From Hominilimicola fabiformis (lineage in GTDB: Bacteria; Bacillota; Clostridia; UBA1381), in contig NZ_JAJEQM010000004.1 of assembly GCF_020687385.1 (NCBI RefSeq), positions 1 through 64,000 of the forward strand: a DNA stretch of 64,000 nt, read 5' to 3'. The notes under the pieces were generated by a model that saw nothing but the letters and a program-made list of their open reading frames with translations, made no database searches and was not told the DNA's origin. The position numbers and the translations under genes were made by a program. Position 1 is the stretch's first letter; every line of letters begins with the position of its first letter. This document shows positions 8,331 through 17,308 of the stretch, piece by piece.

Positions 8331-8834
8331 TTAAAATTTTACCAACTTAATCAAAATAGCCGCCGTCAATATGCCAACTATGTCACCGACAGCCGCAAAA
8401 GGAACAGCTTTCAAGTTATGTTTTACCCTTGTTTTCGCAAAATATACGCAAAGACAGTAGAAAGTTGTTTCAGTCGAACCCATTATAACGGAGGCAATTC
8501 GACCGACTTCGCTGTCGGCACCGTAATTGTTTAAAATTTCGGTAAGTATGCCCGTTGCACCGCTGCCCGATATTGGACGGATAAGTGCCAAAGGCATAAC
8601 TTCGGCAGGAATTAAATTTGTGATAGGTGAAAGAAGTGATACTATAAGGTCAAGCGTGCCTGACGCACGGAGCATATATGCGGCGGTAAGCACCGCTACA
8701 AGCGGCGGAAATATGCCTGATACTATTTTCATTCCCTCCTCTGCTCCATTTATAAAATGTTCGTATGACGGAAGTTTTTTTATCATTGCGGTTATAAGAA
8801 CAAGTGCAATTATGAGCGGTATTACATAAATCAT
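8331..8834 (-). CDS. spmB: Spore maturation protein B
   Basis: A 167-residue integral membrane protein of the nucleoside-recognition/gate (SpmA/SpmB) family, needed with SpmA for proper dehydration of the spore core in Bacillus. It has several hydrophobic helices (for example MIYVIPLIIALVLITAMI at the N-terminus), and the family features ISGSGATGILTEI and MGSTETTFYCLCVYF are visible. Its ribosome site (AGGGAG) lies in the last codons of spmA and the genes are three bases apart, so the two are translationally coupled. Its presence indicates a spore-forming lineage. Confidence 0.93.
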   Translation of the reverse strand: MIYVIPLIIALVLITAMIKKLPSYEHFINGAEEGMKIVSGIFPPLVAVLTAAYMLRASGTLDLIVSLLSPITNLIPAEVMPLALIRPISGSGATGILTEILNNYGADSEVGRIASVIMGSTETTFYCLCVYFAKTRVKHNLKAVPFAAVGDIVGILTAAILIKLVKF

Positions 8835-8837
8835 ATT

Positions 8838-9401
8838 TTACTCCCTATATAGTAATTTTGTCAGTGTTAAAGCAATAAATGCGGCGGTGAATGAAGAAAT
8901 CCAAATCGGCAGAATAACCGAAAACGGATTTGCAGAGCCTGACGCAACACGCAGAGCAATTATTGTTGTGGGTATAAGCTGTACGGACGTGGTGTTCAAA
9001 ACGACAAGCATACACATATTTTTTGACGTATAAAGCGGATTGTTGTTTTCATTGTCAAGACATTGCATAGCCTTTATGCCCATAGGTGTTGCGGCGTTGC
9101 CCATTCCGAGTATGTTGGCACTCATATTCACGGCAATATATTTTTTTGCGTTTTGACCTGCATTGGGAAACAGGAAGTTTATTATAGGTTTTAATAATTT
9201 CTCTAATTTCTGTGACAATCCCGCATTTTCGGCAATTTTCATAATACCCGTCCAAAAGCACATAACTCCCGCAAATGACAATACCGTAAAAACGGCACTT
9301 TTCGCACCCTCAAACGCACCGTTTATAGTTTGGTCGACAGTGCCGTTAAAAATTGACACAACTATCGACACAATAATCATCAAGCACCAAATATAATTCA
9401 T
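8838..9401 (-). CDS. spmA: Spore maturation protein A
   Basis: A 187-residue membrane protein, partner of SpmB. It contains an N-terminal hydrophobic helix, the segment LSFAGVMCFWTGIMKIAE, the conserved NILGMGNAATPMGIKAMQ motif and further helices at the C-terminus. GGAGGAAA precedes the ATG. Divergent from coaBC. In Bacillus the orthologue is under mother-cell sporulation control; I could not identify a convincing sporulation promoter here. Confidence 0.93.
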   Translation of the reverse strand: MNYIWCLMIIVSIVVSIFNGTVDQTINGAFEGAKSAVFTVLSFAGVMCFWTGIMKIAENAGLSQKLEKLLKPIINFLFPNAGQNAKKYIAVNMSANILGMGNAATPMGIKAMQCLDNENNNPLYTSKNMCMLVVLNTTSVQLIPTTIIALRVASGSANPFSVILPIWISSFTAAFIALTLTKLLYRE

Positions 9402-9452
9402 ATACTTTCCTCCGTTTCTTGTGAATTTGATATTTATTTATATGAAAAATTG

Positions 9453-9461
9453 TGCTATAAT
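9453..9461 (+). promoter_or_regulatory. Extended -10 promoter of coaBC-holB
   Basis: TGCTATAAT (extended -10, TATAAT at 9456-9461), 41 bases before the coaBC start. The -35 position is poor, as is common when TGn is present. Confidence 0.6.
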
Positions 9462-9501
9462 AGAAGAATGTATATAAATATAATTTGAACGGAGGATTAG
9501 T

Positions 9502-10686
9502 ATGCTCAAAGGAAAAACAGTCGTGCTTGGAGTTACGGGAAGTATTGCGGCGTACAAAATCGCAAATCTTGCAAGAATGCTTGTAAAACAGCATTGCGAA
9601 GTACACGTGCTTATGACGCAGAACGCAACTAATTTTATAAATCCCATAACTTTTGAAACATTGACAAAGCATAAATGCCTTATAGATACATTTGACCGTA
9701 ATTTTGAATTCAGCGTTGAACACGTTGCACTTGCAAAAGCGGCGGACGTGGTTATGATTGCACCGGCGAGTGCAAATGTAATCGGCAAGATTGCAAACGG
9801 TATTGCTGACGATATGCTTACAACCACTGTTATGGCTTGTCCTTGCAAGAAAATTGTGTCACCTGCTATGAATCATAATATGTTCCATAACCCTATCGTG
9901 CAGGATAACATTGAAAAGCTGAAGCATTACGGCTATGAAATAGTTGAACCGGCGCACGGTATGCTTGCAAACGGCGATATGGGTGACGGCAGAATGCCTG
10001 ATGAAGAGCTTTTGTTTGAATACATTGTTAAAGAGATTGCATTTGAAAAAGATATGACAGGTAAAAAAGTGCTTGTTACAGCCGGTGCAACTGTAGAGGC
10101 TATCGACCCTGTGAGATTCATAACAAACCATTCGAGCGGAAAAATGGGTTTTGCACTTGCAAAGAACGCAATGCTAAGAGGTGCGGAGGTGACGCTTGTT
10201 ATGGGTAAATGCGACAGTGAGCCTCCTGTGTTTGCGAATACGGTTAAGGTGCAGAGTGCGAAAGATATGTATGACGCGGTAATCGAACGTGCCGACAGTA
10301 TGGATATAATCGTTAAGGCGGCGGCAGTGGCTGATTACAGACCTAAGAACGTAAGCAGTGAAAAGGTAAAAAAACAGGACGGTAATATGTCGATTGAGCT
10401 TGAACGTACGGACGATATATTAAAAACTCTCGGTGAAAGAAAAAACGGTCAATTTATCTGCGGTTTCTCTATGGAAACAGAAAATATGCTTGAAAATTCA
10501 AGAAAGAAACTTGAAAAGAAAAATTGTGATATGATTGTCGCAAATAATCTTAAACAAGACGGTGCAGGCTTTGGTGGTAATACAAATATCGTGACGCTTA
10601 TAACAAAAGATGATGAAGTTCAGCTTGAAAAGATGACAAAAGATGAAGTTGCGGAAAAGATATTTGATTTCATTTTGAGTAGATAG
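9502..10686 (+). CDS. coaBC: Bifunctional phosphopantothenoylcysteine decarboxylase / phosphopantothenate-cysteine ligase
   Basis: Carries out two consecutive steps of coenzyme A synthesis. Of 394 residues, about 1-180 are the flavin-dependent CoaC half (GVTGSIAAYKI 10-20, catalytic His74 in VEHVALAKA, APASAN, SPAMNHNM 120-127). About 185-394 are the CoaB ligase half (VLVTAGATVEAIDPVRFITN, SSGKMG, KQDGAGFGGNTN). The motif usually reading ACGD, which carries the cysteine that reduces the enethiol intermediate (Cys158 in E. coli), reads ANGD here, with Asn157 at bases 9970-9972. Start fixed by GGAGGAT. The holB start follows after ten bases. Confidence 0.95.
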   Translation: MLKGKTVVLGVTGSIAAYKIANLARMLVKQHCEVHVLMTQNATNFINPITFETLTKHKCLIDTFDRNFEFSVEHVALAKAADVVMIAPASANVIGKIANGIADDMLTTTVMACPCKKIVSPAMNHNMFHNPIVQDNIEKLKHYGYEIVEPAHGMLANGDMGDGRMPDEELLFEYIVKEIAFEKDMTGKKVLVTAGATVEAIDPVRFITNHSSGKMGFALAKNAMLRGAEVTLVMGKCDSEPPVFANTVKVQSAKDMYDAVIERADSMDIIVKAAAVADYRPKNVSSEKVKKQDGNMSIELERTDDILKTLGERKNGQFICGFSMETENMLENSRKKLEKKNCDMIVANNLKQDGAGFGGNTNIVTLITKDDEVQLEKMTKDEVAEKIFDFILSR

Positions 10687-10696
10687 GAAGCAGATT

Positions 10697-11671
10697 ATGT
10701 ACGGATACGAAACGTTCCATGAGGATTTGATGAAAAATTTAATAGAATCGGTGCATAACGGCGCAAGCTCACACGCGTATATATTTGAGGGTGAAAAGGG
10801 CTTGGGTGTACTCAATTCCGCCAGACTTTTTGCGGCGGCATTGACGTGCAAAAATACAGGTGTCGCACCTTGCGGAAGTTGTCAGAATTGCGTGGAATCA
10901 AAAGCGGACACAAACCCCGATATAATTTATGTTCGACCGAAGGCTGACAAAAAAAGTATCGGTGCAAAAGATATGCGTAAACTTGAGGAGGATGTGGCTG
11001 TAAAGCCGTTTAATTCAAAGCATAAGGTTTATATATTTGAGGACGCGTCTTTACTTACCGAGGAGGCACAAAACACGTTTTTAAAAACGTTTGAAGAACC
11101 GCCCGAATACGCAGTATTTATCTTGATAACAGAAAACTCCACTTCCCTATTGCAGACAATTTTATCACGTTTTACGCTTGTGCATTTTCCGTCTGTGTCT
11201 GACGCGATTATGGAGAAGTATATAAGCGAAAAATATCCTGATGAACAGGAACGCTTGCCGTTTTTGATTAAGTATTGTGCAGGTGTGCCGGGAATGGCGG
11301 ACAATATTATAAATGATGAAAACTTTGAATCAGTGAGAACGTCCTCACTTGAAAAATTGTTTTCGGTGCTGTCAATCGACAGACGTTTGGCATTCGTTGT
11401 GCAGAAGTATCTTGATGAAAATAAGGATAAGGCTGAAACAGTATTCGATTTTTGGCTTGCATATCTGCGTGATATAATCCTTATGCAGTCACAAGCACCA
11501 AACGTGATTATTAATATTGATAAAAAAGATATGTTAAGACAGCTCGCGTCTAAGTATGATACCGATTATTTGATGAATATGTCAAAGCGTGTAATAAAAG
11601 CAAAGAATATGTTGTCGCGATATGTGAATTTAAAAGCCATTTCACTGTGGCTGTCGCTAAAATCCACATAA
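10697..11671 (+). CDS. holB: DNA polymerase III clamp-loader subunit delta' (HolB-like)
   Basis: Subunit of the replicative clamp loader, AAA+ fold. The 324-residue protein opens with the family arrangement YETFHEDLMKNLIESVHNG. It has a degenerate P-loop region (GEKGLG), a zinc module of cysteines (CKNTGVAPCGSCQNC), SIGAKDMRKLEEDV, and HKVYIFEDASLLTEEAQNTF followed by LKTFEEPPEYAVFILITEN. The expected SRC arginine-finger motif reads SRF. The non-consensus Walker A fits delta', which is not an ATPase. Start is preceded by GGAAG; it forms an operon with coaBC. Confidence 0.9.
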   Translation: MYGYETFHEDLMKNLIESVHNGASSHAYIFEGEKGLGVLNSARLFAAALTCKNTGVAPCGSCQNCVESKADTNPDIIYVRPKADKKSIGAKDMRKLEEDVAVKPFNSKHKVYIFEDASLLTEEAQNTFLKTFEEPPEYAVFILITENSTSLLQTILSRFTLVHFPSVSDAIMEKYISEKYPDEQERLPFLIKYCAGVPGMADNIINDENFESVRTSSLEKLFSVLSIDRRLAFVVQKYLDENKDKAETVFDFWLAYLRDIILMQSQAPNVIINIDKKDMLRQLASKYDTDYLMNMSKRVIKAKNMLSRYVNLKAISLWLSLKST

Positions 11672-11723
11672 AAACGCGGTATTTCTATAAAAATTATTTT
11701 TGTTAGTATTTTTTCTATTTTTG

Positions 11724-11752
11724 TTGACAATTTATTACATATGTGGTATAAT
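11724..11752 (+). promoter_or_regulatory. Consensus sigma-A promoter of the AbrB-like gene
   Basis: Perfect TTGACA (11724-11729), 17-base spacer, perfect TATAAT (11747-11752) with an extended TGn element at 11744. Strong constitutive expression is predicted. Confidence 0.9.
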
Positions 11753-11796
11753 AAATTTACCGTTTAAAAGAATATTATATAAGGAGGAAAATTTTA

Positions 11797-12048
11797 ATGA
11801 AATCTGTAGGAATCGTTAGAAAGGTTGATGAACTTGGCCGTATTGTCATTCCAGTAGAACTAAGGAGAAAGTTCGGAATCGATATTAAGGATTCAATGGA
11901 AATTTATACAGAAGATAACTGTATAATCCTAAAGAAGTATGAACCTTCATGCATATTCTGTGGCGATGCAAAGAATATATTCCAATTCAACGGTAAGAAT
12001 ATTTGCCCTGAGTGTGCTAAAAAGATTAACGGCTATGTAGCTGAATAA
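11797..12048 (+). CDS. AbrB/SpoVT-family transition-state regulator with C-terminal zinc ribbon
   Basis: An 83-residue DNA-binding protein. Residues 1-47 are the AbrB/MazE-type swapped-hairpin domain (GIVRKVDELGRIVIPVELRR, then MEIYTEDNCIILKKY). Residues 50-76 carry two CxxC pairs (Cys52, Cys55, Cys70, Cys73) that look like a zinc ribbon, an arrangement common in clostridial AbrB-like proteins. It probably binds as a dimer or tetramer to AT-rich promoters during growth-phase transitions; targets are unknown. AAGGAGGAAAA precedes the ATG, a perfect promoter lies 45 bases upstream, and a terminator follows. Confidence 0.92.
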   Translation: MKSVGIVRKVDELGRIVIPVELRRKFGIDIKDSMEIYTEDNCIILKKYEPSCIFCGDAKNIFQFNGKNICPECAKKINGYVAE

Positions 12049-12062
12049 TCATATCAAAAACG

Positions 12063-12094
12063 AGAACCGCTTAATCTAATGCGGTTCTTTTTTT
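12063..12094 (+). terminator. Rho-independent terminator after the AbrB-like gene
   Basis: AGAACCGC (12063-12070) / GCGGTTCT (12081-12088) stem with a 10-base loop, followed by an uninterrupted T run. Confidence 0.92.
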
Positions 12095-12195
12095 GTTGAT
12101 AATAACTTCAAATCGTGGATAAAGTACATTTTAAAGAATTTCAACGTTGATAAAACGTTAAATTTCAACATTCCTTACCATCTACCACACATACA

Positions 12196-12250
12196 AGCCA
12201 CAAATGGCTCCCCTTGAGGGAAGCTGTCGCATAGCGACTGAGGGGTGGCT
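12196..12250. repeat. Palindromic intergenic element
   Basis: A GC-richer island in AT-rich DNA: AGCCAC (12196-12201) pairs with GTGGCT (12245-12250), CCCCT with AGGGG, and GTCGC (12226-12230) with GCGAC (12234-12238) around a 3-base loop. The TCCCCTTGAGGG...CTGAGGGG layout resembles dispersed palindromic elements seen between genes of gut Firmicutes. Only one copy is in this window, so dispersal is inferred. The rest of 12095-12353 shows no gene. Confidence 0.6.
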
Positions 12251-12350
12251 CTTATATGTTATTAAAAGCAATCATTCCTGTTCTTAAGTAATATTAGTCT
12301 GTAAAATCGATGCTCTCTCCCCTATTCTTGCACTCTGTAATAAAATACAA

Positions 12351-12381
12351 AAAAAAGATGTTACCGAAGTAACATCTTTTT
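12351..12381 (-). terminator. Terminator of the str operon (after tuf)
   Basis: Minus-strand hairpin AAAGATGTTAC/GTAACATCTTT (arms 12369-12379 and 12354-12364) around a TTCG tetraloop, followed by T8. Stable, and placed 22 bases after the tuf stop. Confidence 0.92.
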
Positions 12382-12402
12382 GAATAATCAAATCAGTAAA
12401 GC

Positions 12403-13608
12403 TTACGCTTCTTCGATTTCAGAAACGACACCTGAACCTACTGTTCTACCACCTTCACGGATAGCGAAACGTAGACCCTTTTCGATAGCGATTGGAGTGA
12501 TAAGTTCAACTTCCATCTTTACGTTATCGCCAGGCATACACATTTCTGTGCCTTCTGGAAGTGTGATAACGCCAGTAACGTCAGTTGTTCTGAAATAGAA
12601 CTGAGGTCTGTAGTTGTTGAAGAATGGTGTATGACGGCCACCTTCGTCCTTTGTTAGTACGTAAACTTCGCCCTTAAACTTTGTGTGTGGGTGAATTGTA
12701 CCAGGCTTAGAAAGAACCTGACCTCTTTCGATTTCGTTTCTCTGAACACCACGAAGTAGTGCACCGATGTTGTCGCCGGCTTCAGCGTAGTCAAGAAGCT
12801 TTCTGAACATTTCGATACCTGTAACAACAACTTTTCTCTTTTCGTCTGTAAGACCAACGATTTCAACTTCGTCGTTAAGGTTTAGTTGACCTCTTTCAAC
12901 TCTACCTGTAGCAACTGTACCACGACCTGTGATTGAGAAAATGTCTTCGATAGGCATTAGGAATGGAAGGTCTGACTTTCTTTCAGGAGTTGGGATATAT
13001 CTGTCAACTTCGTCCATAAGGTCAAGAATACACTTGTATTCAGGAGCGTTAGGATCTGTTGAATCACATTCAAGTACCTGAAGAGCTGAACCTGAAATGA
13101 TTGGAGTATCGTCGCCAGGGAAGTCATATTCGTTAAGAAGTTCTCTGATTTCCATTTCAACAAGTTCCATAAGTTCAGGATCGTCAACCTGGTCAGCCTT
13201 GTTCATGAATACAACGATATAAGGAACGCCAACCTGTCTTGATAGAAGGATGTGTTCTCTTGTCTGAGGCATTGGACCGTCAGCAGCTGAAACAACAAGG
13301 ATAGCGCCGTCCATCTGAGCAGCACCTGTGATCATGTTCTTTACGTAGTCAGCGTGTCCCGGGCAGTCAACGTGAGCATAGTGACGTGTGTCTGTTTCGT
13401 ACTCAACGTGAGCTGTTGAAATAGTGATACCTCTTTCTCTTTCTTCCGGAGCCTTATCGATCATGTCGTAAGCTTCGAATTGAGCCTGACCCTTAAGAGC
13501 CAATACCTTTGTGATAGCAGCTGTTAGAGTTGTCTTACCATGGTCAACGTGACCGATAGTACCAATGTTAACATGCGGCTTAGTTCTTTCAAATTTCTCT
13601 TTTGCCAT
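12403..13608 (-). CDS. tuf: Translation elongation factor Tu
   Basis: GTPase that delivers aminoacyl-tRNA to the ribosome. The 401-residue length is typical. It contains [15 protein letters not shown] (P-loop), the switch I region [24 protein letters not shown] (G3), and NKAD (G4), followed by beta-barrel domains 2 and 3. Last gene of the str operon, 155 bases after fusA, with its own probable promoter in that gap. AAGGAGGAATT precedes the ATG. Confidence 0.98.
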   Translation of the reverse strand: MAKEKFERTKPHVNIGTIGHVDHGKTTLTAAITKVLALKGQAQFEAYDMIDKAPEERERGITISTAHVEYETDTRHYAHVDCPGHADYVKNMITGAAQMDGAILVVSAADGPMPQTREHILLSRQVGVPYIVVFMNKADQVDDPELMELVEMEIRELLNEYDFPGDDTPIISGSALQVLECDSTDPNAPEYKCILDLMDEVDRYIPTPERKSDLPFLMPIEDIFSITGRGTVATGRVERGQLNLNDEVEIVGLTDEKRKVVVTGIEMFRKLLDYAEAGDNIGALLRGVQRNEIERGQVLSKPGTIHPHTKFKGEVYVLTKDEGGRHTPFFNNYRPQFYFRTTDVTGVITLPEGTEMCMPGDNVKMEVELITPIAIEKGLRFAIREGGRTVGSGVVSEIEEA

Positions 13609-13653
13609 TGTAGAAATTCCTCCTTAAAATATTTTATATACATTAATAAACTT

Positions 13654-13682
13654 ATTGTACAATCTTTTGGTGAAAAAATCAA
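13654..13682 (-). promoter_or_regulatory. Internal promoter for tuf
   Basis: Minus strand TTGATT (13677-13682), 17-base spacer, TACAAT (13654-13659). Upstream of it, at about 13727-13747, an AAGTAGGA/TCCTACTT hairpin follows fusA but lacks a long T tract. Extra tuf transcription from here would suit the high demand for EF-Tu. Confidence 0.6.
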
Positions 13683-13763
13683 GTATTTTTTCAATAAATT
13701 TATAAATTGTTAAAATTTAAACGGCGAAAGTAGGAAAAATCCTACTTACCGTATAAAATTCAA

Positions 13764-15872
13764 TTAGTTCTTTGCACGTTCGTTCATAATCTTTTCTTGA
13801 ACAGACTTCGGAACTTCGCTGTAGTGTGAAGGTTCCATTGAGTACTGTCCACGTCCCTGTGTACCTGAACGAAGAACTGTAGCATAACCAAACATTTCTG
13901 CAAGTGGCACGTCAGCTGTTACCTGAGTAACACCGCCGCTGCGTGATTCTTGCTGTCTAACCATACCACGTCTTGATGAAAGGTCACCGATAACGAAACC
14001 AAGGTATTCGTCAGGAACGATAACATTAACAAGCATGATAGGCTCCTTAATAACAGGATCAGCCTTCTTCATACCTTCCTTGAACGCCATAGAAGCGGCA
14101 ATCTTAAATGCCATTTCTGATGAGTCGACTTCATGATATGAACCGTCATATAGAGTTGCCTTAACGTCAACTACGTTGTAACCTGCAAGTACACCAGACT
14201 GCATAGCACCTTGGATACCTGCGTCAACAGCAGGGATATATTCCTTAGGAATAGCACCGCCGACGATTGCATTAACGAATTCATAACCTGCACCCTCTTC
14301 AAGCGGCTCAAGTTTAAGAAGTACGTGACCATACTGACCTTTACCACCTGATTGACGAGCATATTTATGTTCGATATTAACTGCTTTTCTGATAGCTTCT
14401 CTGTAAGAAACCTGAGGTTCACCAACGTTAGCCTCAACCTTAAACTCACGAAGAAGTCTGTCAACGATAATTTCAAGGTGAAGTTCACCCATACCTGCGA
14501 TGATTGTTTGACCTGTTTCCTCATCTGTGTAAGTCTTGAATGTTGGGTCTTCTTCTGCAAGTTTTGCAAGAGCGATACCCATCTTTTCTTGACCTGCCTT
14601 AGTCTTAGGCTCGATAGCAACACGGATAACCGGTTCAGGGAAGTCCATAGACTCAAGGATAATTGGGTGCTTTTCATCACAAAGTGTTTCACCTGTTGTT
14701 GTATTTTGTAGACCAACAGCTGCAGCTATATCACCTGAGTAAACTATATCAAGGTCTTCTCTGTGGTTAGCGTGCATTTGTAGAATTCTACCCATTCTTT
14801 CTCTCTTACCCTTGCATGAGTTCAATACATATGAACCCTTTTCAAGAGTACCTGAGTATACTCTGAAGAAACAAATCTTACCAACAAATGGGTCAGTTGC
14901 AATCTTGAATGCAAGAGCAGCGAACGGAGCGTCATCTGATGACGGTCTTTCGTCCTCTTCGTCTGTATCAGGATTTATACCCTTGATAGCAGGTACATCT
15001 ACCGGTGAAGGCATGTACTCGATAACTGCGTCAAGAAGCATTTGAACACCCTTGTTTCTGTAAGCTGTTCCGCAAAGCATAGGAACGATTTCATTATTGA
15101 TAGTAGCTTTTCTCAAAGCTGCCTTTAATTCGTCAACTGAAATTTCCTCATCGCTAAGGAACTTTTCAAGTAAAGCTTCATCTGTTTCACAGATTGCTTC
15201 AACCATTGCCTGATGATATTCTTCAGCTTTTTCCTGCATATCAGCCGGAATAGCGTCCTTATGGAACTTTGTTCCAAGTTCATCATCATAAATTTCAGCG
15301 TCCATGTTCATAAGGTCGATGATACCTACGAAAGTATCTTCGGCACCGATTGGAAGCTGGATTGGCACACCGTTAGCGTTTAGTCTTTCGTGTACCATGT
15401 TTACAACATTATAGAAGTCAGCACCCATGATGTCCATCTTATTAACGAAAATCATACGAGGTACGTTGTAATCATCAGCTTGACGCCAAACAGTTTCTGA
15501 CTGAGGCTCAACACCGCCCTTAGCACACATAACTGTTACTGAACCGTCCAAAACTCTTAGAGATCTTTGAACTTCAACTGTAAAGTCAACGTGTCCAGGG
15601 GTATCAATGATATTAATTCTGTTCTTTATACCCTTAAAAGGACCTTCTTTTGGTTGCCAGAAACATGTTGTAGCAGCTGAAGTAATTGTAATACCACGCT
15701 CTTGTTCCTGAGCCATCCAGTCCATAGTAGCACCGCCATCGTGTGTTTCACCGATTTTGTGGTTGATACCTGTGTAGTACAGAATTCTTTCTGTTGTAGT
15801 AGTTTTACCGGCATCGATATGAGCCATGATACCGATATTTCTTGTATTTTCAAGTGAATATTGTCTACCCAA
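13764..15872 (-). CDS. fusA: Translation elongation factor G
   Basis: GTPase that drives ribosomal translocation. The 702-residue protein shows [19 protein letters not shown] (P-loop), [11 protein letters not shown] (switch I), [12 protein letters not shown] and NKMD, then the domain II-V arrangement ending with the [16 protein letters not shown] segment. GAAAGGAGGAAATT precedes the ATG. Between rpsG and tuf on the same strand. Confidence 0.98.
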   Translation of the reverse strand: MGRQYSLENTRNIGIMAHIDAGKTTTTERILYYTGINHKIGETHDGGATMDWMAQEQERGITITSAATTCFWQPKEGPFKGIKNRINIIDTPGHVDFTVEVQRSLRVLDGSVTVMCAKGGVEPQSETVWRQADDYNVPRMIFVNKMDIMGADFYNVVNMVHERLNANGVPIQLPIGAEDTFVGIIDLMNMDAEIYDDELGTKFHKDAIPADMQEKAEEYHQAMVEAICETDEALLEKFLSDEEISVDELKAALRKATINNEIVPMLCGTAYRNKGVQMLLDAVIEYMPSPVDVPAIKGINPDTDEEDERPSSDDAPFAALAFKIATDPFVGKICFFRVYSGTLEKGSYVLNSCKGKRERMGRILQMHANHREDLDIVYSGDIAAAVGLQNTTTGETLCDEKHPIILESMDFPEPVIRVAIEPKTKAGQEKMGIALAKLAEEDPTFKTYTDEETGQTIIAGMGELHLEIIVDRLLREFKVEANVGEPQVSYREAIRKAVNIEHKYARQSGGKGQYGHVLLKLEPLEEGAGYEFVNAIVGGAIPKEYIPAVDAGIQGAMQSGVLAGYNVVDVKATLYDGSYHEVDSSEMAFKIAASMAFKEGMKKADPVIKEPIMLVNVIVPDEYLGFVIGDLSSRRGMVRQQESRSGGVTQVTADVPLAEMFGYATVLRSGTQGRGQYSMEPSHYSEVPKSVQEKIMNERAKN

Positions 15873-15920
15873 AATAATTTCCTCCTTTCAACAAAGGTAA
15901 AAATAGTGTATCTGTCGAAA

Positions 15921-15965
15921 TCCGCATAGGGGCAATGCAAAACTGCTTGTCCCCTATTATATGCG
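15921..15965 (-). other. Stem-loop in the rpsG-fusA spacer
   Basis: CGCATA...AGGGG on the minus strand pairs with CCCCTATGCG (arms at 15951-15965 and 15923-15932) with an A/T-rich bulge. No T tract follows. Could be an RNA processing or translational control structure upstream of fusA. Confidence 0.45.
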
Positions 15966-16012
15966 ATTTTCGGGTTAAATTTCAAAGTTAAGCGATTTGT
16001 TTAAAAAACAAA

Positions 16013-16483
16013 TTACCATCTGTAGTGAGCGAAAGCCTTGTTAGCTTCAGCCATCTTGTGAGTATCTTCACGTTTCTTAACTGAACCGCCTGTACCGTTG
16101 ATAGCGTCAACGATTTCGTTTGCAAGTCTTTCCTTCATTGTCTTTTCGTTACGTTCTCTTGAGTAACGAGTAAGCCATCTTAGACCCAATGTTTGGCGTC
16201 TTTCCGGACGAACTTCCATAGGAACTTGGTATGTTGCACCACCCACACGTCTTGCTTTTACTTCAAGAACCGGCATGATGTTATCCATAGCTTCCTGGAA
16301 TGCTTCAAGTGCGTCCTTACCTGTCTTTTCTGCTACGATATTGAATGCATCATAAACTATTTTCTGAGCAACACCCTTTTTACCGTCAAGCATAATGTTG
16401 TTTATAAGCTTTGTTACAACAACGTTATTGTATATCGGATCAGGTAGCACTTCTCTTTTTGCTATAAAACCTTTTCTTGGCAC
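16013..16483 (-). CDS. rpsG: 30S ribosomal protein S7
   Basis: Primary 16S rRNA-binding protein of the small-subunit head. I start it at a GTG at 16483, giving the usual 156 residues and the universal N-terminus (M)[15 protein letters not shown]. The longer frame from the ATG at 16501 would translate the ribosome-binding site itself (AAGGAGGGAAG) and adds six residues. Other signatures are [36 protein letters not shown] and the C-terminal [15 protein letters not shown]. It follows an unusually long spacer after rpsL. Confidence 0.97.
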   Translation of the reverse strand: MPRKGFIAKREVLPDPIYNNVVVTKLINNIMLDGKKGVAQKIVYDAFNIVAEKTGKDALEAFQEAMDNIMPVLEVKARRVGGATYQVPMEVRPERRQTLGLRWLTRYSRERNEKTMKERLANEIVDAINGTGGSVKKREDTHKMAEANKAFAHYRW

Positions 16484-16823
16484 TTTACTTCCCTCCTTCA
16501 TAAATTAGCGTTTCCCTCTGTCAAATCTCGCTGCAAATACTTGATGCAATTTGCAAATATCGGCGTTACAAATACTCGGAATACACAGAGTATTCCTGCG
16601 TTTTGTGCCTTGATATTTATCAAATTTCATCTGCGTCTTTTCAGCGATATTTTCCGACGGAAAACTACTGTGACAGAAAACAAATATAATATCTGTTTTC
16701 CCCTTAATGACATCACAGGTACTCGGAGTTTATTCTTTCAAAACCCCGTGGTGCTATTCGAATATATAATAATATAACTCGATATGCACTTGTGATATGC
16801 GCGTATTAGTTAATTACGCGGCA
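16484..16823 (-). other. Long rpsL-rpsG intercistronic region with stem-loops
   Basis: A 340-base gap where this gene pair is usually close. It contains a GGAATAC/GTATTCC hairpin (16578-16596), overlapping alternative pairing ATACTC/GAGTAT, and other short inverted repeats. I find no gene: the only frame of note (78 codons, plus strand) begins at a TTG without a ribosome site. It could be a regulated mRNA leader; S7 is an autogenous regulator at this position in E. coli. Confidence 0.5.
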
Positions 16824-17243
16824 TTATTTCTTTTCCTTTGGCTTCTTGGCACCATACTTACTTCTTGACTGAAGACGTCCGTTTACACCCTGAGCATCAA
16901 GAGTACCTCTGATAATGTGGTATCTTGTACCAGGAAGGTCACGTACTCTTCCACCTCTGATAAGCACAACGCTATGTTCTTGTAGGTTGTGACCTATACC
17001 CGGGATGTAAGCTGTTACTTCAATACCGTTTGTAAGCTTAACTCTGGCAATCTTTCTTAGAGCTGAGTTAGGCTTCTTAGGTGTAGCAGTTCTTACAGCT
17101 GTACATACGCCTCTTTTTTGAGGTGAACTCTTGTCAGTAGTCTTCTTCTTTAGAGAGTTTAGACTCTTTTGAAGAGCTGGAGCAGTAGATTTCTTCTTTG
17201 ATGTCTTTCTACCTGTTCTAACCAATTGATTAAATGTAGGCAT
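16824..17243 (-). CDS. rpsL: 30S ribosomal protein S12
   Basis: Decoding-centre protein. The 139-residue sequence shows the MPTFNQLVR start, [22 protein letters not shown] (Lys56, equivalent to E. coli Lys42) and [21 protein letters not shown]. The residue equivalent to E. coli Lys87 is Arg101 (codon at 16941-16943), a substitution that causes streptomycin resistance in several species. GAAAGGAAGTG precedes the ATG. Second gene of the str operon. Confidence 0.98.
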   Translation of the reverse strand: MPTFNQLVRTGRKTSKKKSTAPALQKSLNSLKKKTTDKSSPQKRGVCTAVRTATPKKPNSALRKIARVKLTNGIEVTAYIPGIGHNLQEHSVVLIRGGRVRDLPGTRYHIIRGTLDAQGVNGRLQSRSKYGAKKPKEKK

Positions 17244-17308
17244 ATCGTGTTACACTTCCTTTCATAAATTTTTATATATTATCGCATATCATTAAGATAT
17301 GTAATAAA

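Noticed and set aside
9346-9848. Antisense frames over the spmA start and coaBC
   Set aside because: They lie opposite well-supported genes and have no homology that I recognise.
13720-13750. AAGTAGGA/TCCTACTT hairpin after fusA as a terminator
   Set aside because: The stem is short and is followed by TTTCGCCG and not a T run; tuf also follows on the same strand, so at most it is a partial attenuator.
16484-16501. ATG start for rpsG giving a 162-residue S7
   Set aside because: Those codons are the ribosome-binding site itself; the GTG at 16483 gives the normal N-terminus and length.
16541-16777. A 78-codon plus-strand frame between rpsL and rpsG
   Set aside because: TTG start, no ribosome site, antisense to the str mRNA, no recognisable domain.
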